Below, in pieces: positions 10,961 to 22,860 of a DNA stretch of 64,000 nucleotides (positions within the stretch are counted from its first letter, which is position 1; each line of letters opens with the position of its first letter). The stretch is from Branchiostoma floridae (taxonomy: Eukaryota > Chordata > Leptocardii > Amphioxiformes > Branchiostomatidae), in contig NC_049984.1 of assembly GCF_000003815.2 (NCBI RefSeq), forward strand, positions 927,888-991,887. Reading direction: 5' to 3'. The notes beneath the pieces are model-generated. The model searched no databases. It was not told where the DNA came from and saw only the letters and a program-made list of their open reading frames with translations. Position numbers and translations under genes: made by a program.

Positions 10961-11033
10961 CTAATGATCTGTAGTAATTAGAAAATATTTGTTTTTATCT
11001 AATTAAAAAATTTCTAATAACTACAGATCATTA
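10961..11033. repeat. Imperfect palindrome
   Basis: CTAATGATCTGTAGTAATTA and CTAATAACTACAGATCATTA are inverted copies with one mismatch around an AT-rich loop of about 32 bp. Confidence 0.7.
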
Positions 11034-11039
11034 AGAAGA

Positions 11040-11142
11040 GGATGGAGACGGCAGCAGTGGCCCAAGAAAAGAATGGAGACGGCAGCAGTGGCCCAAGAAA
11101 AGGATGGAGACGGCAGCAGTGGCCCAAGAAAAGGATGGAGAC
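11040..11142. repeat. 31-bp tandem repeat, about 3.3 copies
   Basis: The unit contains GATGGAGACGGCAGCAGTGG followed by CCCAAGAAAA. Copies start near 11040, 11071, 11102 and 11133. Confidence 0.85.
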
Positions 11143-12129
11143 CAGATAGAGCCACTTTGGATGCAGCTGAAGTATACGCAAGATATTCTCGTTTTTAAAA
11201 ATCTACTTGTGTAAGTCTGTGTCGCAACACGATATTTCAGTTCTATCCTGAAAAGTTGAGTCTCCATTTATTGATGTTTTCTATTTAGTATGTCGGCAAT
11301 ATCTGAACTAAAAGCCCACGTTTCATTCCAAGCCAACTACCAAGCGTCTTTTGTAACCTTTTGATATGTCTACCTACCTCCCAGCTTCCATTGATTTTTC
11401 TCTCACATAAAAATATGTTTACGTCGATCGTGAACATCAATTTTAATTTTGCAACACGTCATGCGACACTTTTCTTCTGATGTGCTCTCAGACTAATCAA
11501 CGCTATTTTCCTTACCATATTTGGGCATGTTCAGCTCCTAAATAAAGCTGTGCACATATTGCTTGCCGACAAATTCAGCGCAAGTAAATCCAGGAGCAGG
11601 CGAGACCTGCCCAAGTTCCATTCGGGGGCACGGCGACGGACAGACCGCCGGGCTTCCTACCCCAATACCCCAGCATTCGTGTTCAGCGTGCTTGCGATAC
11701 TTATAATGTGGCAAGGAGGGCGAAAAACGTCTTCAGACACGCGCGAAGACGCCGAGCCGGCAAATCTACCGAATCTCTCGCCGCCTTTACCGGGAAGTAA
11801 AATGGGTTAGGGTTAGGGTTATGGTTAGGTATACAGCAGATTCGACAAATTAAGGCTAGGCAAGACACTCAGAGTTACTCATGCAGAACGATTTCCGAGT
11901 CTACCCGAAGGGGTGGAGTAAGTCAATGCCCCCTGGGTGGAGATCTGATAAGCCATGGAGGTGGATAAGCTCTACATTAACCTGACCCCTCTCCTGGGAC
12001 AGGCCATGTTTGGGCCAAGGTTTGGACAGCACATTTGTAAGTCAAAACTGGTTAAATGACAGAATCAAAGTGACAGAAGAGTGTGCAAAGAAGTTCAGAT
12101 AAAGAAGTCGACCAGTTCTAACGACAATG

Positions 12130-12670
12130 CCCTCCAGTGATTTTTTGACGACGCCTCAGGGGAGTCGTCAAGTGATATATATTGCATTCAGTCTGCAAAA
12201 ATTCTAGGAATTGCACAGGCATTTCCACAGGAATGCAGTATGCTGGGCATGCAAGCCCTCCCCCCCAAATCTGTTCCAGATGTATCTCTGGTATGCAATG
12301 GTGGAATGTAGGTCACACTTGCTCCCTGGAGGAATTTGTCCTTTGAAACTAGACAGGGAACTCGGCACAATGGATCACGTTGTCTTGGTTGTTATGTTAT
12401 GTTATGAAGGATACATTTTCTTTTCTAGAGCTTGTTCAAGCCATACGCCACAGGCAGACAGGAATACTTCTGTAGTGCTCAGCTGTAGGTTTAGGTCACT
12501 GGCAGACCATTGTGCTGTACCAGTGATAGTACATTTCTGCTGGCTGTAGGTTTATGTTACAGGTGGGCTAGTATATTGTGCCAGGGATAGTGCGACAGGG
12601 AAGTTCCAGTCTATTTCTGATTTGAGCTGTATTGTTGTACCCTCAATCGTCGTCATGGCAATAATACATT
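12130..12670. repeat. Left arm of a large inverted duplication
   Basis: This segment matches the reverse complement of 14395-15520. Shared blocks include the GACGCCTCAGGGGAGTCGTC region, CAGGAATGCAG, TTGTTCAAGCCATACGCCAC and GGTTTATGTTACAGGTGGGC. The right arm is longer because it contains an insert. No coding content was recognised. Confidence 0.75.
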
Positions 12671-13250
12671 TTTATTGCCAGTCTTGTTTATATAGTATCT
12701 TGCCTTCCCGTTCCTACATCATTTCATATTTGACTCGGCCTTTCCTATTTTTTGAGGAAGGTGAATAGTTACAGTTGTTTTAAAAGTAGGAAATCCTTCG
12801 ATATATCTGTACTTTTTTACTTCAACTATGATAAGAAAATACAATGAAGAAACATAAATTGCTGCCAGCTATTGCCCTGATACGGTAACCGTAATATTTC
12901 CATACTTCCACAAAACATGATCCACCTTTCTACATAGCCAAAATGGATCTGTCCACTGTAGGGAGAATACATTGTTTAATCAGTAAACAGTCCTTTCTTA
13001 GGTCAAAAGTTTGTTAATTTGGCCCATATATGGAGCAAACTCATGTTCCAACAAATATTCAAGAATATTATTTTGTATTTATGTGAATAGCTATGACCAT
13101 TATAGTCTATTTACTGCATCTTTTCAAGCCAAAGCAAGACCACATGATATGTCATTAAAGACGCGCCATGTGTTTTCAATCGGCCAGGCTCCAGGCCGGC
13201 CCGGGAGCATGGGGACCTCCTGGAACAATGATTGATCAGGGATATGATGA

Positions 13251-13582
13251 NNNNNNNNNNNNNNNNNNNNNNNNNNNNNNNNNNNNNNNNNNNNNNNNNN
13301 NNNNNNNNNNNNNNNNNNNNNNNNNNNNNNNNNNNNNNNNNNNNNNNNNNNNNNNNNNNNNNNNNNNNNNNNNNNNNNNNNNNNNNNNNNNNNNNNNNNN
13401 NNNNNNNNNNNNNNNNNNNNNNNNNNNNNNNNNNNNNNNNNNNNNNNNNNNNNNNNNNNNNNNNNNNNNNNNNNNNNNNNNNNNNNNNNNNNNNNNNNNN
13501 NNNNNNNNNNNNNNNNNNNNNNNNNNNNNNNNNNNNNNNNNNNNNNNNNNNNNNNNNNNNNNNNNNNNNNNNNNNNNNNNNN
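13251..13582. other. Assembly gap
   Basis: A run of 332 N. Confidence 0.99.
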
Positions 13583-14031
13583 AGTCAAACCTAGAGGCCA
13601 CTTTTTGTCGGTCCCTTGGATTCGTAATGATTAAGAAATAGGCTTAGCGGCCACCTGTCCAACGCGGCCACGGCCACACAATTTCCGGTCCCGTTGATAC
13701 AGAAACACTGCCTATTGCGACCATACTGCAGCCTTATGTCACCCTGCACCGAGTTTGAAATTGTAGTTTGCGAGGATTTGGAGTTCCTGACAGGGTCATT
13801 TTGGCGGTAGCAGAAGATATGCATGCCTTAAGCATTAAAGTGCAAGTCTTTGTCGGTGAGACATCGATCGAGACAATGTTTCTTGGTGAGAAAGATTAGA
13901 TGGAACTGAAATCATGTGTAGCTTGATGATGGTCAATTGATCAACATTTTCTCTATAGTGGCCACCTGTCTATAGTGGCCATATTTCTCCAGTCCCTTGA
14001 GTGGTCGCTATAGACAGGTTTGACTGTACTA
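13583..14031. mobile_element. DNA transposon fragment with AGTCAAACCT ends
   Basis: It begins at the gap edge with AGTCAAACCTAGAGGCCAC and ends with GTGGTCGCTATAGACAGG followed by TTTGACTGTACT, an inverted match to the start. Repeated GGCCACCTGTC and TATAGTGGCCA motifs occur near the right end. It has no transposase frame. Its left side may be cut by the gap. Confidence 0.6.
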
Positions 14032-14271
14032 AATTACATGAATAAACATTAAATTGTACGGCTATCTGTAATGCATTAAAGTCAGTTTTTAATATAAATT
14101 TCGCCTCAAATGCTGATCTTCGCAATACTGAGGAGTAGCTGGATACACGTATTTTCTTAAGTGAAGAAATAAGATATTTTGCACTGAAGGCTGAGTCGAG
14201 ATTCCGGGTGTAATTAAGTTTTTTTACCCGGAAACTCGGCTTTTCATGCAGTGCTCGCACGGGCACGCGTC

Positions 14272-14288
14272 TGTGTGTGTGTGTTTGT

Positions 14289-14319
<31 letters not shown>

Positions 14320-14322
14320 CGT
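14272..14322. repeat. (GT)n microsatellite
   Basis: About 25 GT units, with two TTTGTG interruptions. Confidence 0.95.
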
Positions 14323-14394
14323 GCATTCCAATCTATCTCCGTAAAGTAATGTGTACACTAATTGAAGTCCAACAAGACTGGCAATAAAAATATT

Positions 14395-15520
14395 ATTGCC
14401 ATGACGACGATTGAGTTGAACAACAATACAGCTCAAATCAGAAATAGACTGGAACTTCTCTGTCGCACTATCCCTGGCACAATATACTAGCCCACATGTA
14501 ACATAAACCTACAGCCAGTGGAAATGTACTATACCTTGCACAGCACAATGGTCTACCAGTAACCTACACCTACAGCCAGCACTACAGTGTGTAGTGGATA
14601 ATAAAAATTATTTTCTGTATAAACTCTGCTCTGTTTAGCTCTGCGAAACCCTTGTTTGATGGTTTTGATTTATGTGATTATGATTTGATATCTGTTCTGT
14701 TATCCAATCTATATAATGGTTACCAATTATGTTCCTGTCTACTAATTTGTTTTCCTTATCTCCTGTATAAACTCAGCTCTGTCTAGATCTGTGAAACCTT
14801 TGTTTGATGGTTTTGATCTATGTGATTATGATTTGATATCTGGTCTTGTTATCCGATTTGTATATTAGTTACTGACTATGTTCCTGACGTTCTTCTATGT
14901 TACAATTCAACTATAATTTATACTGTGTGTGTCTTATAAGCCCACGTGGGCTGGGCGTTCTAACGCATGACACGTTAATGAAATTCATTCATTCATTCAA
15001 TAAGGAAGAACCAACTGTTTCCAGCACTTCGGTCTTTGAATGACTTTCTTGCACCTAACCCACATGGCTGTCCTATACTTCGTAATATTCCAGTCCTTGG
15101 ATAGTATAATAGGCCTTGAACAATTATATTTGGCTCTGAATATGATAATCATTTGGATGCCATCATTCAAGATCATGACCTCTATATGAAGTATTTCCTG
15201 TCTGCCTGTGGCGTATGGCTTGAACAAGCTCTAGAAAAGAAAATGTATACTTCATAACATAACAACCAAGACACTGTGCAGAGTTTCCCTAGGCCCTGTC
15301 TATGACTAGTTTCGAAGGACAAATTCCTCCAGGGAGCCAATGTGACCTACTTTGAACCATTGCATACCTGACTCATACATCTGATACATATTTGGGGGTG
15401 GGGGTGGGGGGACTTGCATACCCAGCATTCCTGTGGAAAAATGCCTGTGCAATTCGTAGAATATTTGCAGACTGAACACAATATACCATTTGACGACTCC
15501 CCTGAGGCGTCGTCAAAAAC
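14395..15520. repeat. Right arm of the large inverted duplication, with an internal insertion
   Basis: The outer parts (14395-14600 and about 15185-15520) are inverted matches to 12130-12670. The middle (about 14600-15180) is absent from the left arm. It holds a direct duplication (GCTCTGT..GTTTGATGGTTTTGAT at about 14625 and 14773) and a segment GTGTCTTATAAGCCCACGTG followed by GGC and an (ATTC)n tail. That last segment also occurs inverted at 18985-19070, so the insert is probably a non-LTR element. Confidence 0.68.
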
Positions 15521-15944
15521 AATGACATGAATCATGATGGACGTTGCTTGCTGCACACAATGAGACTTTTGTCCAATTTCTCCTGATACCTTCCCTACTT
15601 GAGATGTTTACTTATTAGATGCAGTTACAACATGGTGATCAACCATGCATAATGTTACACTTTAACGTGCCATTCATCTTATAGTCAGGGGGTCTACTAC
15701 ATTATTCATAAGCAAAGGATAACATAGAAAGACAATAGAAACTATCTGAGACAACGTTACTTTCACTTTCACTTTGTTTAACCGTAACATTACAGCTCAG
15801 GTCATTGACCTTTTTTAGGTAAGAATGGGAAAAAATTACCTGACATTTAACAATAACAAACACATCACAACATTAAAACAATATCATAACACATAACACA
15901 ATCACACTATAAATAAAAGCAAGGGGGTTATTACTGTGCTGTTA

Positions 15945-16480
15945 TTACCGTGCAAAATTAAATGACCTGAACTGTAGCGTGGTTCTTCGGCTTAGAGGTA
16001 GACTATTCCATAATGCTGAACCGTAACACTTTACGCTAGTACGGTCCTCTTTAAGTGGGGGTCGTAGTCCCTCAGTCTCCATACCTCTCTGCATATGTGC
16101 ATACTCTGAGTGTTGGCGGTGACTCCCAATTGAAAAGCGCAGACACATAGCCTGGAGTATCTCCTTTGTAACAAAGGCTCCGATGCGTTCCACGGCACCA
16201 AGACCATGATTAATATTTAGCAACGTGTGCTGCCCAATGGAGGAATGTCGGATCCAGATTGATGCCCATGTAAGTGAATGTACTGACTTGTTCGCAGACA
16301 TTGAATGACGCTCCACCTGTTGCGTTGACTGATCTCCCAGCATGCCTCAGTTTCTGAGGGAGCGGTCGAATAGCATTGGCTTGATCTTCTCCGGGTGGAT
16401 TAGTAGTTTGTCTTCATGTAAACAACCTACGACTCTTTTCATATCGTTAGAGACTGTCTCTTCATACTACCTCACGGACT
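15945..16480 (-). mobile_element. Decayed LINE reverse-transcriptase fragment
   Basis: The upstream part reads HEDKLLIHPEKIKPMLF, resembling the reverse-transcriptase block LxxNPxKTxxMxF. After a stop, the longer frame includes HTLLNINHGLGAVERIGAFV and ends with CYGSALWNSLPLSRRT, the usual C-terminal motif of such polyproteins. Stops and missing blocks show it is dead. No clan can be assigned. Confidence 0.65.
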
Positions 16481-16724
16481 CAACTGAGTGAGTGGTACTA
16501 GAGGACGGTATCGTTAGCCTGAGCTTTGTGGTCTCATACTGTGTAATATATACGGTAAAAAAAAATCCACAATTTACCCTAAGGATTAGAAAAGGAATTT
16601 CAAACGGTAAAATGGAGGCTGTGAATTTTCCGGTTTTTGCTAGCTGCATTTTGTTTGCCACGCTCATCATGCGTCTTTTATTCCAGATTCCAGAGTTGTT
16701 CAAACGAGAACCGGAGAAAATAAA

Positions 16725-17324
16725 ATGAGTAAGCCTGATTCCGTCGTGAGTTTAAACGTCGGGGGCCACATCTACACAACCGCTCGATCCACTCTGACCC
16801 AATACCGAGACTCCATGTTGGGCGCCATGTTTGGTGGCGACTTTGACGCCTTGCGAGACGACCAGGGGAGTTACTTCATAGATCGGAACGGCAGGCTGTT
16901 CGAACATGTGCTCAACTTCCTCCGTACAACCCAACTGGTCCTTCCTGAAGACTTCAAGGAACTCCCTCTTCTCGAGATTGAAGCTGACTTCTACCAGATC
17001 AAGCCGCTCTTAGAAGCTTTGAAAAACTACAAGGCTCGTTTAGAAAATAAGCGTTGCGAGGTTGTTGTTCTTTCTGCAAGTGGTACAGAGCTATCCATCG
17101 CCGCTAGTAGTTCGGACGTTAAGGATGTAGTGAACGGCTTGGAGACTTGCAATCCTTACCGTTATGATGATAATGAAATGGCAGGCCTGCTCGGAAGGCT
17201 CCAGGATAAAGGTTTTACTGTGCAGAGTCATTTCACTTTTAGAAAGGAAATCACCCACAATGCTCTGACAGAAAAATGGGTTTTAGTACGGAAAACGGCC
17301 AGGAAGTCTTTAGACAGCAAATAA
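16725..17324 (+). CDS. KCTD-type BTB domain protein, copy 1 (intronless)
   Basis: The frame encodes 199 aa. Residues 6-105 form a T1/BTB domain of the KCTD type: VVSLNVGGHIYTTARSTLT, SMLGAMFGGDF, YFIDRNGRLFEHVLNFLRT and EIEADFYQIKPLLEAL. The C-terminal half has no motif I recognise. Sequence and length fit the KCTD6/KCTD11/KCTD21 group, whose members are adaptors for cullin-3 ubiquitin ligases. The start is the ATG preceding SKPDSVVSLNVGG, as in the two related copies. Copies 2 and 3 have an intron after DDQ; here the frame runs straight through (DDQGSYFIDRN), so the intron is precisely absent. The frame is undamaged, so the gene could be active. A possible acceptor (TTTATTCCAG) lies just upstream, in the same place as in the other copies. 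Confidence 0.88.
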   Translation: MSKPDSVVSLNVGGHIYTTARSTLTQYRDSMLGAMFGGDFDALRDDQGSYFIDRNGRLFEHVLNFLRTTQLVLPEDFKELPLLEIEADFYQIKPLLEALKNYKARLENKRCEVVVLSASGTELSIAASSSDVKDVVNGLETCNPYRYDDNEMAGLLGRLQDKGFTVQSHFTFRKEITHNALTEKWVLVRKTARKSLDSK

Positions 17325-17713
17325 GGGTCCGTTGGTAGATCTTAAGATTCCTGTGTCTGTAAGACAATCATGTGATGTTGTATCTTAACATCCACTATAG
17401 CATATATGTGATAGTAGATGTTAAGATGCAACATCACATTATTGTTTTTTCGTACAAAATTACAAAACATAGATCTAGTATTGCTAGCATGTCTTTTCAT
17501 CATGTGCATTTACCGATATACAAAAAAGGAAAAAAAAAACTATTAAGCATTATCTTTCTGTTGTCTCAGTTAGTTTCTATTGCCTTTCTAGGTTAGTCTT
17601 TGCTTTATCAAATATGCAGTTGGCCCCATCATGACTAAAGATAAAAGACATGTCAAAGTGTATTATTATGCATGGTTTATCAGCATGTTGGCTTGTCGTA
17701 GCTGCAATTAATG

Positions 17714-17719
17714 AATAAA
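17714..17719 (+). promoter_or_regulatory. Candidate polyadenylation signal of KCTD copy 1
   Basis: AATAAA lies about 390 bp after the stop. The preceding 120 bp resemble the sequence just before a similar AATAAA downstream of copy 2. Confidence 0.45.
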
Positions 17720-17724
17720 CACAT

Positions 17725-19215
17725 CAAGTAGGAAAGGTGTCAGTAGACATAATGTCTAGAATAATGATCAATAATGTCTGGCAGCAAAGCAGACCGAAGA
17801 AGAAGTCAGAAGAAGAAGAAAAAGAAGAAGTCTGACAGCTCCCGACCTACAGCCAAGCTTGCTTGGCAAGTGGTTTGAAGCAATGTTCGGCCATGTGTGA
17901 CGAGGGCGTGACGGTAGGTTAGAACAAGAAACTTGAAACGTATACTACGTACAAAGCTTCCACTTTGACCCTTGACCTATCATCCCACCGTGTAGTATTC
18001 AGTGTGCGTCTACTGTATCCTGAGCCGTACGAGGCGAAACTACAAGGATTTCGACGTCAACCTGCTGCATACTTTTTTAGGCAAGATCTGTCAAGCGTAT
18101 TCAAGTTTCTGTTTCTCAAACAAAGGTATTTTTGATTGCTCATTTATGTAAATGCGTGGTAAATGTACTAGATGCACTTCTTCCGGGTAAACTAATAAGA
18201 ATTTAAGAAGTTAGGTTGTTGCTTGGGCCCGCAGACGTCAGAAACAAAATCTGTCATCAAGAGTAAAGTTCTACTAAACTCCTGTTCCGAAATTCAGGTG
18301 CTGTCTTCTTGCTCATGAACATGGAGCACTTTTAGCCTGAGTTTCATCCTACTGAGTTTACCGCGGCTACCCCCCCCCCCCCCCACACACACACACACTT
18401 AGTGGGTGGGGGTTGTGGTCGGTGGGTGGTTGTTTGTGTGTTACTGGTGTGTGTGTGTAAATAGCGCCTGTTACCAAAAGTCACGTCATTTTAAGCATGT
18501 GTGTTTCTCTACTTTATTTCCATTTCAAATGGGATTTCATTCATTTTCCATCTATTAGCTCGGCCGATGGTCGCTCATGCCATGCCGTCGCATATTTGGG
18601 TGGTCCTAAATAACAAATCACGAAGTCATTTGTCGAATTCATAAATATGTTTATCTCACAGTCATCTTCCCTGCTGCGTTGAAAGTTGAAAATTGACTAA
18701 CTGATTTTCATATCACCTCCAGATTCTAAAGTTGTCTACAAGGGATCACAAAGGAGTAGCCACGGTGGGCGGGTGCTAGGGGTAACTTTTCACAGAAAGG
18801 GAGGGTATCAGGTTAACGGAGCTCCCAGGTGGTCCCCGCGGTACCGTGGCCGTCACGTACAAAGTACAACACACCTATTCTAAAAGCTGCGCTGCACACC
18901 TATTTAGGCAGCGCCGAACACCTACTGAACACCCCAACTATACATAACTTTTTTTCGACATCGTGATAGTTAGTCTGACTGACTGAATGAATGCATGAAT
19001 GAAAGTTTATTTGCATGTCTTGTCTTTACACGCCCGGCCCACGTGGGCTTATAAGACACATTATTGATGTTACATGATGCACATGCTTCATAACTAAAAA
19101 GACAGTCGTGCAAATCAACAAAATCACATGTTTTAATTTCTGTCGCCGGGCATGCGTAGTCGGAAGTGTGAACAAGCTTATTGCAATGTTCAAAGTCCAT
19201 TACACTTATCAGGGA
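17725..19215. other. Intergenic stretch with simple repeats and a LINE-like tail
   Basis: It holds a GAA-rich run (17797-17830), a poly-C/(CA)n run with G-rich flank (18370-18460), and, inverted at 18985-19070, the GCCCACGTGGGC segment with an ATTC-type tail also seen at 14930-15000. No exon was found. Confidence 0.5.
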
Positions 19216-20370
19216 GGGTCAGTTAGCGAATGCCCACAAACGCCCACTCTAGATAAGTCCGCGCTGCTCGAATCTCATTTTTTTTTTGCTTGGAATATGT
19301 CCACGTTGTGCTCCCATGTATTAATCCTGAGTTTCAAGTCAATCCATCGACCCGAAGTGACATAAATCAAAGTTTTCGATTCTCGATGGTCTTTTTAGCG
19401 AACGCCCAGCAAAATGTCTTTTTAGCGAATGCCCACTATATCCACAAAAATATCAGCCGTCGCGCAACGACACCTAAACCTACCACCACAAACATGTTCA
19501 AGATGGTGTCCCATTGATGTGTACGGAGTTTCCGTGCCTTACAAGCATTTTAAGTCCCTGTTTTTGGTCAAAATGTACGCGCCGATACTGCCATACATTA
19601 ACAATGGCAATTCAAAATGGCGGGCACTAGTCATGTGACCTCCTTGCGGGACTGTTCTATAAGTATGGCGGGAGGGACTGTTGTAGCATAGCTTATCATA
19701 CAACCATTTTGAGTGAAGAGTGAATTCTGAACAAGATTTTTAATTCATAGTGCTATCATCTGACTGATATTTACATTGTGGTCATTTTTTCTGTGCTATA
19801 ATTACCCAGGTTTGAGGAACTTAGTGCAAATATGGATATTGATTCTCCTCAGTGCCCAATTAATGTACAAAAGGCTCAGACACATTAGTGTTATAAACCT
19901 GACTAGGGGCAGGTAACCAATACTAGAAAAACATAGCTATTCATTATTAACAATACTATTTACATTATAATAATAACTCTTCACCAAACTGGACTTTTCT
20001 TATCTTTATTTATCACAGAAACATTGTTACAATGAGGATTTGATTAGATGAGTATCTGTTACAGTGTGTACAAACTTATTTCAAATACAAAAATGTATTT
20101 CATTTCACTTCCTAAATATTTTTAAGTATTGGAAGGGGTTGACACATAAACAATATTAATTGCATTATTTGTGTGCAGAAAAATGTAACCACATGCTATT
20201 AATAGTCTAATAAAATGTTGGAACATGGCATGAGCGGGCTCTTCTTCTGAGTACAGAAAGGAAATGTTTTATAACATTTAGTTATGACGTAGAAAATTTC
20301 AATTGTAAAATGTATCTTTATTACCATTGACAAACAAATTGTTTTTCTCTTCTTAATAAATGACAACAAT

Positions 20371-22296
20371 ACAGGTAAGTAAGGTGTGTTTCTTTTATAA
20401 CAGGCCAGGTAAGACGCCGTACAGGTAAGTAAGGTGTGTTTCCTTTTATAGCGGACCAGGTAAGACACCGTACAGGTGAGTAAGGTGTGTTTCCTTGACT
20501 ACAGACCAGGTAAAACACCGTACAGGTAAGTAAGGTGTGTTTCCTTTTATAGCAGACCAGGTAAGACACCGTATAGGTGAGTAAGGTGTGTTTCCTTTTA
20601 TAGCAGACCAGGTAAGACACCGTACAGGTAAGTAAGGTGTGTTTCCTTTTATAGCAGACCAGGTAAGACACCTTACAGGTGAGTAAGGTGTGTTTCCTTT
20701 TATAGCAGACCAGGTAAGACACCGTACAGGTGAGTAAGGTGTGTTTCCTTTTATAGCAGACCAGGTAAGACACCGTACAGGTAAGTAAGGTGCGTTTCCT
20801 TTTATAGCAGACCAGGCAAGACACCGTACAGGTGAGTAAGGAAGGTGTGTTTCCTTTTATAGCAGACCAGGTAAGACACCGTACAGGTGAGTAAAGTGTA
20901 TTTCCTTTGATTACAGAGCAGGTTAGACACCATACAGGTAAGTAACGTGTATTTCCTTTTATAACAGGCCAGGTAAGACACCATACAGGTAAGTAAGGTG
21001 TGTTTCCTTTTATAGCAGACCAGGTAAGACACCGTACAGGTGAGTAACATGTATTTCCTTTGATTACAGACCAGGTAAGACACCATTCAGGTGAGTAAAG
21101 TGTATTTCCTTTGGTTACAGAGCAGGTTAGACACCATACAGGTGAGTAACGTGTATTTCCTTTTATAAAAGGCCAGGTAAGACACCATACAGGTAAGTAA
21201 GGTGTGTTTCCTTTTATAGCAGACCAGGTAAGACACCGTACAGGTGAGTAACATGTATTTCCTTTGATTACAGACCAGGTAAGACACCATTCAGGTGAGT
21301 AAAGTGTATTTCCTTTGGTTACAGAGCAGGTTAGACACCATACAGGTGAGTAACGTGTATTTCCTTTTATAACGGGCCAGGTAAGACACCATACAGGTAA
21401 GTAAGGTGTGTTTCCTTATAACAGACCAGGTAAGACACCGTACAGGTGAGTAACGTGTATTTCCTTTGATTACAGACCAGGTAAGACACCGCACAGGGGA
21501 GTAAGGTGTGTTTCCTTTGCCTATAGACCAGATAGTGTATTATACAGGTGAGTAAGGCGTCTTTCCTTTGCCTATATACCATATAGACCATTATACAGGC
21601 GAGTAAGGCGTCTTTCCTTTGCCTATAGACCAGATAGGGTATTATACAGGTGAGTAAAGCAATTTTCCTTTGCCTATATACCAGATAGGGCATTATACAG
21701 GTAAGTTAGGTGTCTTTCCTTCGCCTATATACAAGATAGGGCATTATACAGATAAGCAAGGTGTCTTTCCTTTGCCTATAGACCAGATAGGGCATTATAC
21801 AGGTGAGTAAGGCGTCTTTCCTTTGCATTTAGACCAGATAGGGTGAGTAAAGCAACTTTCCTTTGCCTATATACCAGATAGGCCATTATACAGGTGAGTA
21901 AGGTGTCTTTCCTTTGCCTATAGACCAGATATTGTATCATACAGGTGAGTAAAGCAACTTTCCTTTGCCTATATACCATATAGGCCATTCGTGTGGGTAC
22001 TTCTGCACTTTCCTTTGCCTATAGACCAGATAGGTATTATACAGGGTGGCTAAAGCACTTTTTCTTTCCCTTTTGACCGAAAGGGGCATAATAAAGGCTA
22101 ATAAAGGCGCTTTTCCTTTTNNNNNNNNNNNNNNNNNNNNNNNNNNNNNNNNNNNNNNNNNNNNNNNNNNNNNNNNNNNNNNNNNNNNNNNNNNNNNNNN
22201 NNNNNNNNNNNNNNNNNNNNGGCATTATACAGGGCAAGTAAGGTGTCTTTCCTTTGCATATAGACCGTGTAGGGTATTGTACAGGTAAGTTAAGTG
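20371..22296. repeat. 51-bp monomer array, left half
   Basis: Monomers of the type CAGGTAAGACACCGTACAGG, TGAGTAAGGTGTG, TTTCCTTTTATAGCAGACC change toward the centre to the type TTTCCTTTGCCTATAGACCA. Because 51 is 17 codons, one minus frame stays open as the repeated peptide VSYLVCYKRKHTLLTC. From about 20880 to 21490 four-monomer (204-bp) blocks repeat about three times. The array contains a gap. Confidence 0.9.
22121..22220. other. Assembly gap
   Basis: A run of 100 N, probably of arbitrary length, inside the 51-bp array. Confidence 0.99.
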
Positions 22297-22860
22297 TATA
22301 ATACCCTATCTGGTCTATGGGCAAAGGAAAGTTGCTTTACTCACCTGTATAATACCCTATCTGGTCTATAGGCAAAGGAAAGACACTTTACTTACCTGTA
22401 TAATGCCCTATCTGGTCTATAGGCAAAGGAAAGACACCTTACTCACCAGTATGATATCCTATCTGGTCTATAGGCAAAGGAAAGACACTTTACTCACCTG
22501 CATAATACCCTATCTGGTCTATAGGCAAAGGAAAGTTGCTTTACTCACCTGCATAATACCCTATCTTGTCTATAGGCAAAGGAAACACACCTTACTCACC
22601 TGTGCGGTGTCTTACCTGGTCTGTAATCAAAGGAAATACACGTTGCTCACCTGAACCCAGGTGTCTTACCTGGTCTGTAATCAAAGGAAACACACGTTAC
22701 TCACCTGTACGGTGTCTTACCTAGTCTGTAGTCAAGGAAACACACCTTACTCACCTGTACGGTGTCTTACCTGACCTGCTATAAAAGGAAACACACCTTA
22801 TTTACCTGTACGACGTCTTACCTGGCCTGTTATAAAAGGAAACACACCTTACTTACCTGT
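22297..22860. repeat. 51-bp monomer array, right half (inverted)
   Basis: About eleven monomers run in the opposite orientation to the left half. TTTGCC-type units lie nearest the centre and TTTTATAG-type units nearest the arm, mirroring the left side. Confidence 0.88.

Larger units (their letters stand above)
10100..12129. other. Intergenic stretch without a supported gene
   Basis: Apart from the hairpin at 10961-11033 and the 31-bp repeat at 11040-11142, I see no exon or RNA gene. A short TTAGGG run near 11807-11830 is too short to be more than a telomere-like microsatellite. Confidence 0.5.

Noticed and set aside
11807-11830. TTAGGG run, also TAACCC-rich sequence at 59270-59370
   Set aside because: Too short and too irregular for telomere or a meaningful interstitial telomeric block.
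14224-14436. Frames with HTHTHTH repeats
   Set aside because: Product of the (GT)n microsatellite.
20199-22654. Open frames encoding repeats such as VSYLVCYKRKHTLLTC
   Set aside because: The 51-bp unit is a multiple of three without stops, so the frame stays open. There is no other sign of coding, and the array is inverted half-way.
20371-22860. CRISPR-like regular repeats
   Set aside because: Units are contiguous without unique spacers, orientation flips in the middle, and the genome is eukaryotic.
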